16,598 bases of DNA from the NCBI GenBank assembly GCA_047921075.1, contig JBLRWS010000052.1:1-16598 (forward strand), given 5' to 3'. The notes under the pieces are model-generated. The model saw nothing but the letters and a program-made list of their open reading frames with translations. It did no database searches and had not been told where the DNA came from. A program made the position numbers and the translations under genes. Positions 7,395 to 14,494 of the stretch are shown piece by piece. Numbering within the stretch: position 1 is the stretch's first letter; each line of letters begins with the position of its first letter. This DNA comes from JBLRWS01 sp047921075. GTDB lineage: Bacteria; Bacteroidota; Rhodothermia; Balneolales; Balneolaceae.

Positions 7395-7665
7395 CGCCTG
7401 CCGGAACTGCAAGTTTTTGTGCGGATGAAATAGAGGTTGACGGGTGTGGACAAAGAATACACTCAGATAACTTATTATACTGGCTTACAATTAGTTAAAT
7501 AATATATATAGAATTTATATTTAGTCTGTTTTGTGATGTTTAAATAGGCGTGCCACGTTTTCTTTACAGCTCATTTTGTAACAATCTTGCTCCCCGTGTA
7601 TCTTATTATACAGACGGTGTATCACTCACGATCACCAATACCCGCTTCTTAACTCATCTGCTCGT
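7395..7665 (+). promoter_or_regulatory. AT-rich intergenic region with a duplicated promoter-like element
   Basis: This 271-base gap is markedly AT-rich between about 7460 and 7535. The 13-base element TA(A/T)CTTATTATAC occurs twice, at 7468-7480 and 7599-7611, in direct orientation 131 bases apart. The second copy has TTTTG (7574-7578) upstream with 20 bases between, close to the Bacteroidota -33/-7 layout, and could start transcription of the PilC-like gene at 7666. No good -33 was found for the first copy. No protein gene is supported here. Confidence 0.35.
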
Positions 7666-8994
7666 ATGCCAAAATTTCGACTCAAAGCAACATCAAAAGC
7701 CGGAAAAGCAATTAAAACTGAATTTGAGGCCCCTACTAAAAAAGATGCCCAGAAAAAAGTAGATGGCCTTGTTCAGAAAAACGGTATTCGGATTACTGCA
7801 CTCGAAAAGAAAGAGACCTACCAATACAAAGTGCAGCGCAATGGCAAACCGAAAGTGCTTGGCGAGCAGGAGGCCTACAATAAGGAAGAGCTCGAACGTG
7901 CGCTCGTTAAGCTCGGGTATAAAGTTCACAGCATCAACAAGAAATGGTTTGACCTGAAGGGTGGGGTTCCCACACAGGATATTGTCTCGTTCGTGAGCCT
8001 TTCCGCTGACCTTCTCGAGCAGCAATTGACCTACGACGAGATTCTTGATCTTCTCTACGAAGATACCCAGAACAAGCGGATGAAAGATGTCATTAAAGAG
8101 ATCCAGAAAGATCTCAAAGATGGTAAAGAAGGTGCCGAGGTGTACGGCAAGCATGAAGATGTGTTTGGCAAATTTGCAGCATACATGCTAAGTGTTGCGT
8201 CCACATCGGGTAACATGGCACTGGTTTTTCGAAGTACGGCAAAGTTCTTGGAACGGGATGCGGAATTTAAAAAGAATCTGCGCCGCTCTCTGTTGATGCC
8301 AACAGTTACAGTACTGGCTGTAATTGCCACGATTATCTTCTATGTGGCCTACATTTTTCCGGCAACGGCCGAACTGTTTGTGGAGTTTGATATTGTTTTG
8401 CCACCGATGACCGCAGCAACGCTGGAGTGGAGTTATTGGCTGCAGGATCACTGGATCATGCTCACCCTCTCCTTTTTTATTCCGTTGGGTGCGTTTTTAT
8501 GGTACATACGAACCCCGAAAGGGAAACTTCATCTCGATCAGTACATCATACATATACCGGTTATCGGAGATTTGCTGCATAAAACCAGTATTGAAATTTT
8601 TGCCCGTGTATTTTTTACGCTCTACAGTGGATCCGGTCAAAACATTGAGGTGATTCGCGTAGCTGCCGAAGCGTGCCGGAATACCTATATGGAAAAGCAG
8701 ATTAAAGAGGTGGCCATCCGCCGTATGCTAAAAGATGGGGCGGGCATTGTCGAGTCGATGGAGGAGACCGGGGTGTTTACCAATACGGCAATCAGCCGTT
8801 TTCGCCTCGGGGCCGAATCGGGGGCCCTCCGTGAAAATGCCAAACAGCTGGCCGAGTATTACGAGGTGCAAACGTCGTACAAAATGGACTCCGTCATTGA
8901 CCAGATCAACCTGTTTATCAACTTGTTTATCATGATTGCATTGATCGCCATTACCGTTGTTTCGTCCGAAGCTGCCCTTATTCAGCCAAACTGA
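7666..8994 (+). CDS. GspF/PilC-family (type II secretion/type IV pilus platform) membrane protein
   Basis: GspF/PilC proteins are the inner-membrane platform on which type IV pilus and type II secretion assembly ATPases act. This 442-residue protein has two T2SSF domains: the first at about 106-230 (SLSADLLEQQLTYDEILDLL, then LLMPTVTVLAVIATIIFYV), the second at about 308-436 (ARVFFTLYSGSGQNIEVI, then RLGAESGALRENAKQLAEYY). Membrane helices lie near 212-231, 262-281 and 414-433. The N terminus holds two copies of the small module that PilC proteins usually carry once: FRLKATSKAGKAIKTEFEAPT to ITALEKK (4-49) and YKVQRNGKPKVLGEQEAYN to VHSINKK (54-93). No assembly ATPase, prepilin, peptidase or secretin is adjacent. 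The TATCTTAT box at 7599 is a likely promoter element. Confidence 0.9.
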   Translation: MPKFRLKATSKAGKAIKTEFEAPTKKDAQKKVDGLVQKNGIRITALEKKETYQYKVQRNGKPKVLGEQEAYNKEELERALVKLGYKVHSINKKWFDLKGGVPTQDIVSFVSLSADLLEQQLTYDEILDLLYEDTQNKRMKDVIKEIQKDLKDGKEGAEVYGKHEDVFGKFAAYMLSVASTSGNMALVFRSTAKFLERDAEFKKNLRRSLLMPTVTVLAVIATIIFYVAYIFPATAELFVEFDIVLPPMTAATLEWSYWLQDHWIMLTLSFFIPLGAFLWYIRTPKGKLHLDQYIIHIPVIGDLLHKTSIEIFARVFFTLYSGSGQNIEVIRVAAEACRNTYMEKQIKEVAIRRMLKDGAGIVESMEETGVFTNTAISRFRLGAESGALRENAKQLAEYYEVQTSYKMDSVIDQINLFINLFIMIALIAITVVSSEAALIQPN

Positions 8995-9068
8995 TAGGGT
9001 ACGGTCACAGAAGTGTTACGTTTTTTTAGTCCCGTAAACCATTTCATGAACCCTGCCGTTAACGCATT

Positions 9069-9404
9069 ATGACAGATTATACAATCTTCGAAATTGTAGC
9101 CGTTGTGTTAGCAATCCCGCTTTGCTATCTGCTTGCCTATGCGGCAAAATATGTCTCGCGTCCGAACTACAAGAATGATATTGATGAAGATTTTCAGCGG
9201 GAATGGAACGGCACTCCTGAAGATAAATATTACGCCTGGATTCGATTACGAAACCTCTATCTCCATTACGACTCCCCCACCAAATATATCGGCCACATTC
9301 AGTTTCGGATGGAGCAGGTAAACCGCCGCAGCTTTCTCTCCTCCACACTCGTTGATCATAACGGCGAACTCATAGAGCACAATAGCGCCAAAAAGAAACT
9401 CTAA
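9069..9404 (+). CDS. Small single-helix membrane protein of unknown function
   Basis: I do not recognise this 111-residue protein. Residues 5-28 form one hydrophobic helix (IFEIVAVVLAIPLCYLLAYAA). The rest is a hydrophilic, probably cytosolic domain of about 80 residues, rich in Tyr and Arg, with a KKKL end. It is read in the same direction as its neighbours, 74 bases after the PilC-like gene and 50 before the glycosyltransferase. ATG 9069 is the only reasonable start. Its position suggests cotranscription, but no function can be given. Confidence 0.65.
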   Translation: MTDYTIFEIVAVVLAIPLCYLLAYAAKYVSRPNYKNDIDEDFQREWNGTPEDKYYAWIRLRNLYLHYDSPTKYIGHIQFRMEQVNRRSFLSSTLVDHNGELIEHNSAKKKL

Positions 9405-9454
9405 ACCGTGCGCCTTGGAGTTGTGTTTTGCCGTCAGCTGTGGCACCTTTGGGC

Positions 9455-10717
9455 ATGAGTGACACAACGCTTAAACTTCTCGTAATTGGTAAAACCTGGC
9501 CCGAACCCGGCTCCTCGGCGGCCGGCAGACGGATCTTACAGCTGATGCAGCTGTTCCTGTCGGAGCATTGGGAGATTCTTTTTGTCTCCTCTTCGAAACA
9601 ATCTCCGTATGCCGAATTGCCCCACCACCCGAACGTACGTCATCAGTCAGTGGTGTTGAACGACTCCTCATTTGATGAGTTGATGCAATCAGAACAGCCG
9701 GATGTTGTGCTGTTTGACCGGTTTATGACGGAGGAGCAGTTCGGCTGGCGCGTGGCGGAACAGGCACCTGATGCACTGCGTATTCTCGATATGGAAGACC
9801 TGCACTGCCTGCGTGATGAGCGTGAGAAATGTGTGAAACAGGGAGTCTCTTTTGAGCCTGAGCGCTTGCTAACCAACGCTACGGCAGTTCGTGAAATTTC
9901 CAGTATGCACCGGTGCGATCTCTCGATCGTGATCTCCGGCTACGAGATGAATCTCCTAAAAGAGCAATTTTATTTTTCTGATGATCAGCTTCTCTATATC
10001 CCTTTTCTTCTGGACGATGAAGAGATCAAGGGTGTTGATGAGCCGAACGGGTACCAAGGCCGGGCGCACTTTTGTATGATTGGAAATTTTCATCACGCAC
10101 CCAATCGCGATTCGATACAGTGGCTTCGCAACACGATATGGCCTGCTATTCGGAATGCACTTCCCAAAGTGGAGGTGCATATTTACGGCGCATACATGCC
10201 CGAATCGGAAATCACATTGGGCAAAACCCCCGATGGCGTGGTTATGAAGGGGAGAGCCGATTCGGTAGAAGAGACACTGTGCCAATATCGGTTGTTGCTG
10301 GCTCCGCTGCGCTTCGGTGCAGGCCTGAAGGGAAAGTTGGTAGATGCCATGCTTACAGGCACGCCCTCTGTAACCACCACAATCGGAGCGGAAGGGATGA
10401 TGGTTGATGAGCCGTGGCCCGGGGCAGTGGCAGACGATCCCGGGCTGTTTGCTCAGGCAGCCATCGACCTTTACAATGATGAAGAAAAGTGGACGGGCTG
10501 CCGGAATCGATGCCGCTCTAATCTTACCAAACAGTTCAGATCGGTTGAGTTTAAAGAACGGTTGATGGGCCGGGTGCAGAACCTGATGAATACAATTCAT
10601 GAACACCGAACCAATCACTTTATCGGCACAATGCTGCGGCATCATACGCTGGCGAGCCATCGCTATCTGTCCAAATGGATTGAGGAAAAAAATCGCCCGG
10701 ACAGCGGAAAAATTTGA
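9455..10717 (+). CDS. Glycosyltransferase, GT4-like (GT-B fold)
   Basis: Enzymes of this fold move a sugar from a nucleotide donor to a lipid, polysaccharide or small acceptor; the substrates here cannot be told. From ATG 9455 the protein has 420 residues. The N-terminal Rossmann half starts KLLVIGKTWPEPGSSAAGRR (7-26), and the C-terminal half carries MIGNFHHAPNRDSIQWLR (208-225), VHIYGAY and the donor-site segment LLLAPLRFGAGLKGKLVDAM (280-299), followed by TGTPSVTTTIGAEGM. The usual E-A-M of GT4 is D-A-M here. The tail MLRHHTLASHRYLSKWIEEKN resembles a conserved C-terminal helix of this subgroup. TTG 9428 would add nine residues and is less likely. The stop touches the stop of the convergent regulator gene with no base between. 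Confidence 0.88.
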   Translation: MSDTTLKLLVIGKTWPEPGSSAAGRRILQLMQLFLSEHWEILFVSSSKQSPYAELPHHPNVRHQSVVLNDSSFDELMQSEQPDVVLFDRFMTEEQFGWRVAEQAPDALRILDMEDLHCLRDEREKCVKQGVSFEPERLLTNATAVREISSMHRCDLSIVISGYEMNLLKEQFYFSDDQLLYIPFLLDDEEIKGVDEPNGYQGRAHFCMIGNFHHAPNRDSIQWLRNTIWPAIRNALPKVEVHIYGAYMPESEITLGKTPDGVVMKGRADSVEETLCQYRLLLAPLRFGAGLKGKLVDAMLTGTPSVTTTIGAEGMMVDEPWPGAVADDPGLFAQAAIDLYNDEEKWTGCRNRCRSNLTKQFRSVEFKERLMGRVQNLMNTIHEHRTNHFIGTMLRHHTLASHRYLSKWIEEKNRPDSGKI

Positions 10718-11101
10718 TTACGGTTCGGTGGGGGCCGGCGGTTCTGTTTTCGTGAGAAGCCGGCTATACAACTCTTCGAGCTTTTGGATGGTAGCGGCAA
10801 GCTCCTCGTCTTTCAATTCGGGAAAATCCCGCCGAAGAGCTGCCAGTTGTTCTTCCAGTCCACAATTTCCCGGGCAGGTGTCCAGTGCCTGTGATAAGCG
10901 TATTGCCAGTGTTTTGCGATATACCTCATCAAGCAGAATGTGCTGGGCATTTTCAAGGCCGTTACGAACAGCCTTAAACTGCTGCATCACCTGAACCGGG
11001 TCGTTGCTCTTATTCAGCATGTTCATCAACCCATCCAGTTGTCCCCGGATGCTTTTCAGGCGCTGATTCAGCTCTCGTGTTAAATCGGTTGGTAGTGACA
11101 T
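10718..11101 (-). CDS. CsoR/FrmR-family regulator lacking the usual metal ligands
   Basis: CsoR-family proteins are all-helical repressors that sense copper, nickel, formaldehyde or persulfide. This 127-residue protein (ATG 11101) has the family core RLKSIRGQLDGLMNML (14-29) and QQFKAVRNGL (40-49). Aligned with CsoR and FrmR, the ligand Cys36 of CsoR falls at P35, His61 at V60 and Cys65 at T64, so the W-x-y-z metal site appears absent. Its only cysteines are C76 and C80 in TCPGNC, inside a C-terminal extension of about 45 residues beyond the usual family length. Redox or thiol sensing through this pair is possible but is inference. The gene is 117 bases downstream of a thioredoxin-like gene on the same strand, and the gap between them holds palindromes. 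It could be a helical relative without a repressor role. Confidence 0.75.
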   Translation of the reverse strand: MSLPTDLTRELNQRLKSIRGQLDGLMNMLNKSNDPVQVMQQFKAVRNGLENAQHILLDEVYRKTLAIRLSQALDTCPGNCGLEEQLAALRRDFPELKDEELAATIQKLEELYSRLLTKTEPPAPTEP

Positions 11102-11142
11102 AGTACAGTGGCTAACGAACGAAAACCGGTTTGGTGTGTGCG

Positions 11143-11176
11143 AATCGATTTGCTGTGATTTCAGAATCAGCGATTC
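11143..11176. promoter_or_regulatory. Paired palindromes, possible operator of the CsoR-like regulator
   Basis: Just upstream of the regulator start lie AATCGATT (11143-11150), a perfect eight-base palindrome, and GAATC-AGC-GATTC (11164-11176), a perfect five-base inverted repeat. Both share a GAATC/GATTC half-site. Classical CsoR operators are G/C-tract sites, so a match to that class is not claimed. Confidence 0.3.
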
Positions 11177-11218
11177 AGACACCCCATTTTACCGTTGATG
11201 AGTGCAGAGGTTGTTCCG

Positions 11219-11482
11219 TCAGGCCAGGGGCGTGCCGATACCTGCAGCTTCCAGCTCTTCTTTACGAACACCGTTATTCGTGCAGCACGACAACAGTTTA
11301 CCATCAACAACAACTGCCGGTAACGTTTGTATGTTGTATTGGCTTATTTTATCGTCACCCGATGTTTCAGAGAGGTTGTGTATAGTGATCTCGCAGGATT
11401 CACAAGCGGTTTCTTTAACCAGCTCTACAACCGGCTCACAAACCGGGCATCCTGCCGTAAAAATTTCTATTTGTCGTTTCAT
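11219..11482 (-). CDS. Small cysteine-rich thioredoxin-fold protein
   Basis: The 87-residue protein starts at ATG 11482 with KRQIEIFTAGCPVCEPVVELV, a thioredoxin/glutaredoxin beta-alpha opening with a C12-P-V-C15 active site. TLPAVVVDGK (53-62) holds the cis-proline P55 and the following strand, as expected of the fold. Besides the active site it has C27-E-S-C30 and C66-C67, six cysteines in three pairs, which is many for this size. It has no signal peptide and is probably cytosolic. Similar small proteins are often found beside metal or metalloid resistance regulators. Here the next gene on the strand is a CsoR-family protein, suggesting a redox or metal partner pair. The frame is open to 11569, but the extra 29 residues do not look like part of the domain. 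Confidence 0.8.
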   Translation of the reverse strand: MKRQIEIFTAGCPVCEPVVELVKETACESCEITIHNLSETSGDDKISQYNIQTLPAVVVDGKLLSCCTNNGVRKEELEAAGIGTPLA

Positions 11483-11619
11483 AGGTCTGGGATTGTTACA
11501 TGATCTGTTGTTCAGCTGTAATGTACCCATTGCAGGGGGGAGGGCTCCAAATTTTTTTTTTACTGCCAAGACGTTTCATTGAATGGCGCGTGCGATAACC
11601 CGATCGCGTGAATCCATCG

Positions 11620-11641
11620 CCCCGGGCAGATTGGCCCGGGG
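11620..11641 (-). terminator. GC-rich hairpin beyond the outer-membrane protein gene
   Basis: CCCCGGGC (11620-11627) pairs perfectly with GCCCGGGG (11634-11641) around AGATTG. It lies 19 bases past the stop of the outer-membrane protein gene (minus strand) and probably shapes its 3' end. There is no T run on either side, so a classical intrinsic terminator is not shown. Confidence 0.45.
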
Positions 11642-11659
11642 AGGATGGAACGTACGTCT

Positions 11660-12757
11660 TTACCGAAATGCGAAACCAACACTCACATTGGCAACCGGAT
11701 AGTCAGAAATAGTATATGACCCGGAGATAGACAAAATGGCCAGGCGAACACGAAATCCAGCCAATGCATGCACACTGTTTGACCCGTCAAGATCCAGATT
11801 TACCGGCTCCGAAAGGCTTTCGATCGCTCTGGATCGGGGATCGCCGGGCCCGGCATCTTCATTGGGCACAACCAGCGGGTAATTTCCTTTAGAAACAACG
11901 GTAGTATTGGACGATTGAATCCCCACCCCGCCAAAGACGGAGAATATTGGGAAATTCTTTCCAACCAACAGGTTCAGGGTGTATCCGCTCGATTCAATAT
12001 CAACTTGCTGGCCGTCCCACTCCGAGTTGTCAAAATCATTTCGGATAGTTGGGTCACCATCGGGACGCTCATCCAGGTCTACTTCCAGGTCAAAGCGGGT
12101 GTATCCGTATTGGATGGCAAGATCAATCGGGAGCAGGCTTCCGCCGGGAATATACTGGTTGATTCCGTGTTTAATTCCGAATCCGATCATATCCACGCGC
12201 GCATCGGTATCGGGTACGCTGATGGTTGGCACCCAACGCAGAGCTACTTCTGTGTCGCGAATCAAGCCTACAGTCGCTTGAATCATTGGGGCAGGGGCCA
12301 GGGAAAATCCCGATCCGCTTGGCATTTCGAACTCGAACAGTGTTTCTTCATTCCCGGTAATGGGGTCCTGAAACTTTTGGCCGATAATTACACCCGTTGA
12401 TCGGTCTGAGCCGGCTGCCGTTGGGGTAATGCTGTTGGTGCTAAACACCTCAACTTCCTGAAGCGGAAGCGATCGAACATCAAACCGTTGATCGGAATTG
12501 GGTACAAAAGCGGCTGCTGCACTCACGCGCAAATCAAAAGCCAGAGTACGATACGGCTTTGCACGAGTATTCCATCCGGTGTTCAGGTCTGCACCAAATC
12601 CGTTAGAGTAGGGACGAATGTATTCGCCCAGTAACAAGTTGGCGTCGGCTGTCCCGGAGCGCAGGATCTCACCGATGTTATCGATTTGAGCAGTGGCAGT
12701 CTGAACAGATCCCACCAAAAAACCCAACATAAATAGTAAAAGTAGCTTTTTTCTCAT
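11660..12757 (-). CDS. Outer-membrane beta-barrel-like protein (DUF6588-type)
   Basis: The 365-residue protein has a clear signal peptide (about 1-23, KKLLLLFMLGFLVG then ATAQ), so it is exported, and its cleavage is expected just before Gln24. The mature part alternates polar and hydrophobic residues in many beta strands. Segments such as ADANLLLGEYIRPYSNGFGADLNTGW (about 37-62) and the following domain match what I recall of DUF6588 proteins of Bacteroidota. The C terminus, VSVGFAFR, resembles a last barrel strand but ends in Arg rather than Phe. The start at ATG 12757 is fixed by the signal peptide. The function is unknown; it may be a porin-like or surface protein. It is read toward the thioredoxin-like gene, 177 bases away, with a GC-rich hairpin between. 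Confidence 0.8.
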   Translation of the reverse strand: MRKKLLLLFMLGFLVGSVQTATAQIDNIGEILRSGTADANLLLGEYIRPYSNGFGADLNTGWNTRAKPYRTLAFDLRVSAAAAFVPNSDQRFDVRSLPLQEVEVFSTNSITPTAAGSDRSTGVIIGQKFQDPITGNEETLFEFEMPSGSGFSLAPAPMIQATVGLIRDTEVALRWVPTISVPDTDARVDMIGFGIKHGINQYIPGGSLLPIDLAIQYGYTRFDLEVDLDERPDGDPTIRNDFDNSEWDGQQVDIESSGYTLNLLVGKNFPIFSVFGGVGIQSSNTTVVSKGNYPLVVPNEDAGPGDPRSRAIESLSEPVNLDLDGSNSVHALAGFRVRLAILSISGSYTISDYPVANVSVGFAFR

Positions 12758-12970
12758 ATCAATTGAAGGATATTTAAGAGTTCATAAAGAGTGAAGTATG
12801 CGCAATAAAAAGAGGAAAAAAAATATCCCCTCTGGAAACTTTTGATTTTTTATACAGCCAGTTGACGGGCAATGATATTCTCAAAGAGCGTTATGTTAAA
12901 TCAAAAGAGCCTGTTTACTTTAAAAAAGTACCCGAAGCTGATCGTAAAATGTACAAAAATCATGAGACTG

Positions 12971-13069
12971 CACCATATTCCATGTGCAAGTGGTGATGGA
13001 ACACGCACATCAGGACGGGCCGGGAACGTATCACCCGTTGGCCCAGGCCGATTGGATCGGGATTTTTTT
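12971..13069 (+). ncRNA. Candidate structured RNA or 5' leader upstream of fbp, ending in a terminator
   Basis: Three hairpins follow one another. The first pairs ATGTGC (12982-12987) with GCACAT (13005-13010) and GTG (12990-12992) with CAC (13002-13004). The second pairs GGGCC (13017-13021) with GGCCC (13040-13044) and AACG (13025-13028) with CGTT (13036-13039). The third is an intrinsic terminator. The 5' part has competing pairings: CACCA (12971-12975) with TGGTG (12991-12995), and TTCCAT (12978-12983) with ATGGAA (12996-13001). The latter pair would exclude the first hairpin. This could be a free small RNA or a switching leader of fbp, whose start lies 224 bases beyond the terminator. I recognise no known family. 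Confidence 0.4.
13048..13069 (+). terminator. Intrinsic terminator inside the fbp upstream region
   Basis: CCGAT (13048-13052) and ATCGG (13056-13060) form a five-pair stem with loop TGG, followed closely by seven T (13063-13069). No plus-strand protein gene ends here, so it must end an RNA started in the intergenic region. Confidence 0.55.
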
Positions 13070-13292
13070 ACTCGCAAAAAACAGGAGAGCATTCTCCGGC
13101 ATCCTGCCAAAGGAAACAGGCCGTTCTTGCTTTTTATCTTTTCTATTGAAACTCCACCCCAAACTATCCTACCTTGTTGGTAATAAAAAAAAGCTGGCGT
13201 CTTTGTAAGATTCATCTATGTTGGAGTACATAGGGAACGCCCGCTAAGAGTGTCTGCCAAGTAAACCATCCGAAAAGAAAACACGATTTGAT

Positions 13293-14345
13293 ATGTATGC
13301 CACACCCACTGCCGATGAACGGTCGGAGCCCAACCAGCAAGAGATGAACCGAAAGCTGATTACTCTCGATGAGTATATCATTCAAAGTCAAAACCGGTTT
13401 CCCGGTGCCACCGGAGAACTTTCCCAACTGTTGCGGGATATTGGCCTGGCTGCTAAAATCATCTCCCGGGAGGTGAACAAAGCGGGTATTACCAGCTTAC
13501 TCGGAGCCGAGGGAAGTACCAATATTCATGGCGAATCGGTTAAAAAGCTGGACCTGTTTGCCGATCGGCAGCTCATTTCCGCACTCGACCGCTCTCTTAT
13601 TACCTGCCTTGTCATTTCGGAAGAGAACGACGGGGTGGTGCGCCTGAATAGTGAAGGGGGCAAATACATTGTCTACCTCGATCCGCTCGACGGCTCTTCC
13701 AATATCGATGTAAATGTTTCGATCGGAAGTATTTTCTCAATTTATATGCGCGAGGCGCGCTACGACCGTACCCTGTCGGAGAAAGATGCCCTGCAGCCGG
13801 GAGTTCGTCAGGTAGCAGCGGGTTACGTGCTGTATGGGTCCAGCACCATCATGGTGTACACCACCGGAATGGGGGTAAGCGCCTTTACGCTCGATCCCAG
13901 TATCGGCGAGTTTATTCTCTCTGATGATGACTATTCGATTCCCAAACACGGCACCATCTATTCGATCAACGAGGGCAGCTACAACTCGTGGGCGCCGGGA
14001 TTGAAGAGATATATAAAATATTGCCAGCAAGAAGACACCGACACCGGCCGGCCGTATACGGCGCGTTATATCGGATCGATGGTAGCCGACATTCATCGCA
14101 CCCTGGTGAAGGGGGGAATCTTCATTTATCCGGCAAGCAGCCGGTATCCAAGTGGTAAATTGCGTCTGATGTACGAATGCAACCCACTCAGCTTTATTAT
14201 TGAGCAGGCGGGTGGATTGGCCCTTGATGGGCATCGGCGTATCATGGAAATTGACCCGCAAGCTATTCATGACCGTACCCCAATCTACATCGGCTCTCCG
14301 GTAAATGTGCGTAAAGTGAAGGAATTTCTGGAGGCAGACCAGTAG
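13293..14345 (+). CDS. fbp: Fructose-1,6-bisphosphatase, class I
   Basis: This enzyme removes the 1-phosphate of fructose 1,6-bisphosphate, a control step of gluconeogenesis in the cytosol. From the upstream ATG it has 350 residues (E. coli enzyme about 332). It aligns throughout by eye: ATGELSQLL (39-47), the metal-binding VISEEND (107-113) and YLDPLDGSSNIDVNVSIGSIFSIY (128-151), GYVLYGSSTIMVYTTG, YSINEGSY, PYTARYIGSMVADIHR (254-269) and the substrate-binding GKLRLMYECNP (288-298). ATG 13344 (Met18, with AAGAG just upstream) would give 333 residues and match the family length better; the first 17 residues are not conserved in appearance. Regulation by the structured upstream region is possible. 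The gene stands alone between the hairpin-rich region and rimP. Confidence 0.95.
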   Translation: MYATPTADERSEPNQQEMNRKLITLDEYIIQSQNRFPGATGELSQLLRDIGLAAKIISREVNKAGITSLLGAEGSTNIHGESVKKLDLFADRQLISALDRSLITCLVISEENDGVVRLNSEGGKYIVYLDPLDGSSNIDVNVSIGSIFSIYMREARYDRTLSEKDALQPGVRQVAAGYVLYGSSTIMVYTTGMGVSAFTLDPSIGEFILSDDDYSIPKHGTIYSINEGSYNSWAPGLKRYIKYCQQEDTDTGRPYTARYIGSMVADIHRTLVKGGIFIYPASSRYPSGKLRLMYECNPLSFIIEQAGGLALDGHRRIMEIDPQAIHDRTPIYIGSPVNVRKVKEFLEADQ

Positions 14346-14362
14346 CTTTTTGAGCGTCTGCC
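14333..14362 (+). repeat. Inverted repeat spanning the fbp stop codon
   Basis: GGCAGAC (14333-14339) and GTCTGCC (14356-14362) form a perfect seven-pair stem around a 16-base loop that contains the TAG stop of fbp. No T run follows. It may protect the 3' end or aid termination. Confidence 0.4.
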
Positions 14363-14424
14363 TGACTGGATAAGCGGGAACCTGAACAATCGACCTGATA
14401 CATAGCAGAACCTCTGCGTACAAC

Positions 14425-14455
14425 TTGGTATTCGGGAAAAAAACGCCTATTTTTA
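14425..14455 (+). promoter_or_regulatory. Promoter of the rimP-nusA-infB operon (Bacteroidota type)
   Basis: TTGG at 14425-14428 and TATTTTTA at 14448-14455 are 19 bases apart and fit the Bacteroidota -33 TTTG / -7 TAnnTTTG pattern, with the last G replaced by A. The predicted start of transcription is near 14460-14463. Confidence 0.5.
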
Positions 14456-14463
14456 GAGACTGT

Positions 14464-14494
14464 AGTGAGCGCCGGGGAGGTTCTCACTTTTTTT
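14464..14494 (+). terminator. Promoter-proximal terminator/attenuator before rimP-nusA
   Basis: AGTGAG (14464-14469) pairs with CTCACT (14483-14488) around a 13-base GC-rich loop, followed by an unbroken run of T (14488-14494). It begins within a few bases of the predicted transcription start and ends 22 bases before the rimP start codon. The transcript would stop at about 30-35 bases unless read-through occurs, so it probably controls the operon rather than ending fbp. As NusA strengthens intrinsic termination in other bacteria, feedback on its own operon is a reasonable inference. Confidence 0.55.

Larger units (their letters stand above)
12758..13292. other. 535-base intergenic region between divergent genes, with a structured block
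   Basis: The flanks (12758-12960 and 13070-13292) are AT-rich and should hold the divergent promoters of the outer-membrane protein and fbp, but I cannot place these firmly. The block 12971-13069 is GC-richer and made of consecutive hairpins ending in a terminator. A minus-strand open frame at 12901-13215 covers it but has no protein-like features. I support no protein gene here. Confidence 0.7.

Noticed and set aside
9001..9040. A terminator after the PilC-like gene, from the T run at about 9021-9027
   Set aside because: The only hairpin before the T run is a three-pair CAC/GTG stem, too weak to support.
12971..13001. An H-type pseudoknot from CACCA/TGGTG and TTCCAT/ATGGAA
   Set aside because: The two stems cross, but the loop that would have to span the first stem has zero bases, so both cannot form together. 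They are better seen as alternatives.
13016..13038. Antisense similarity to the 16S rRNA segment around ACGTTCCCGG
   Set aside because: The match is only about 16 bases with a deletion, and the flanks do not continue the rRNA. The palindromic hairpin context makes chance resemblance likely.
12901..13215. A 104-residue open frame on the minus strand
   Set aside because: It runs antisense through the hairpin block and terminator, has odd composition, no recognisable domain and no ribosome binding site. The structured-RNA reading explains the block better.
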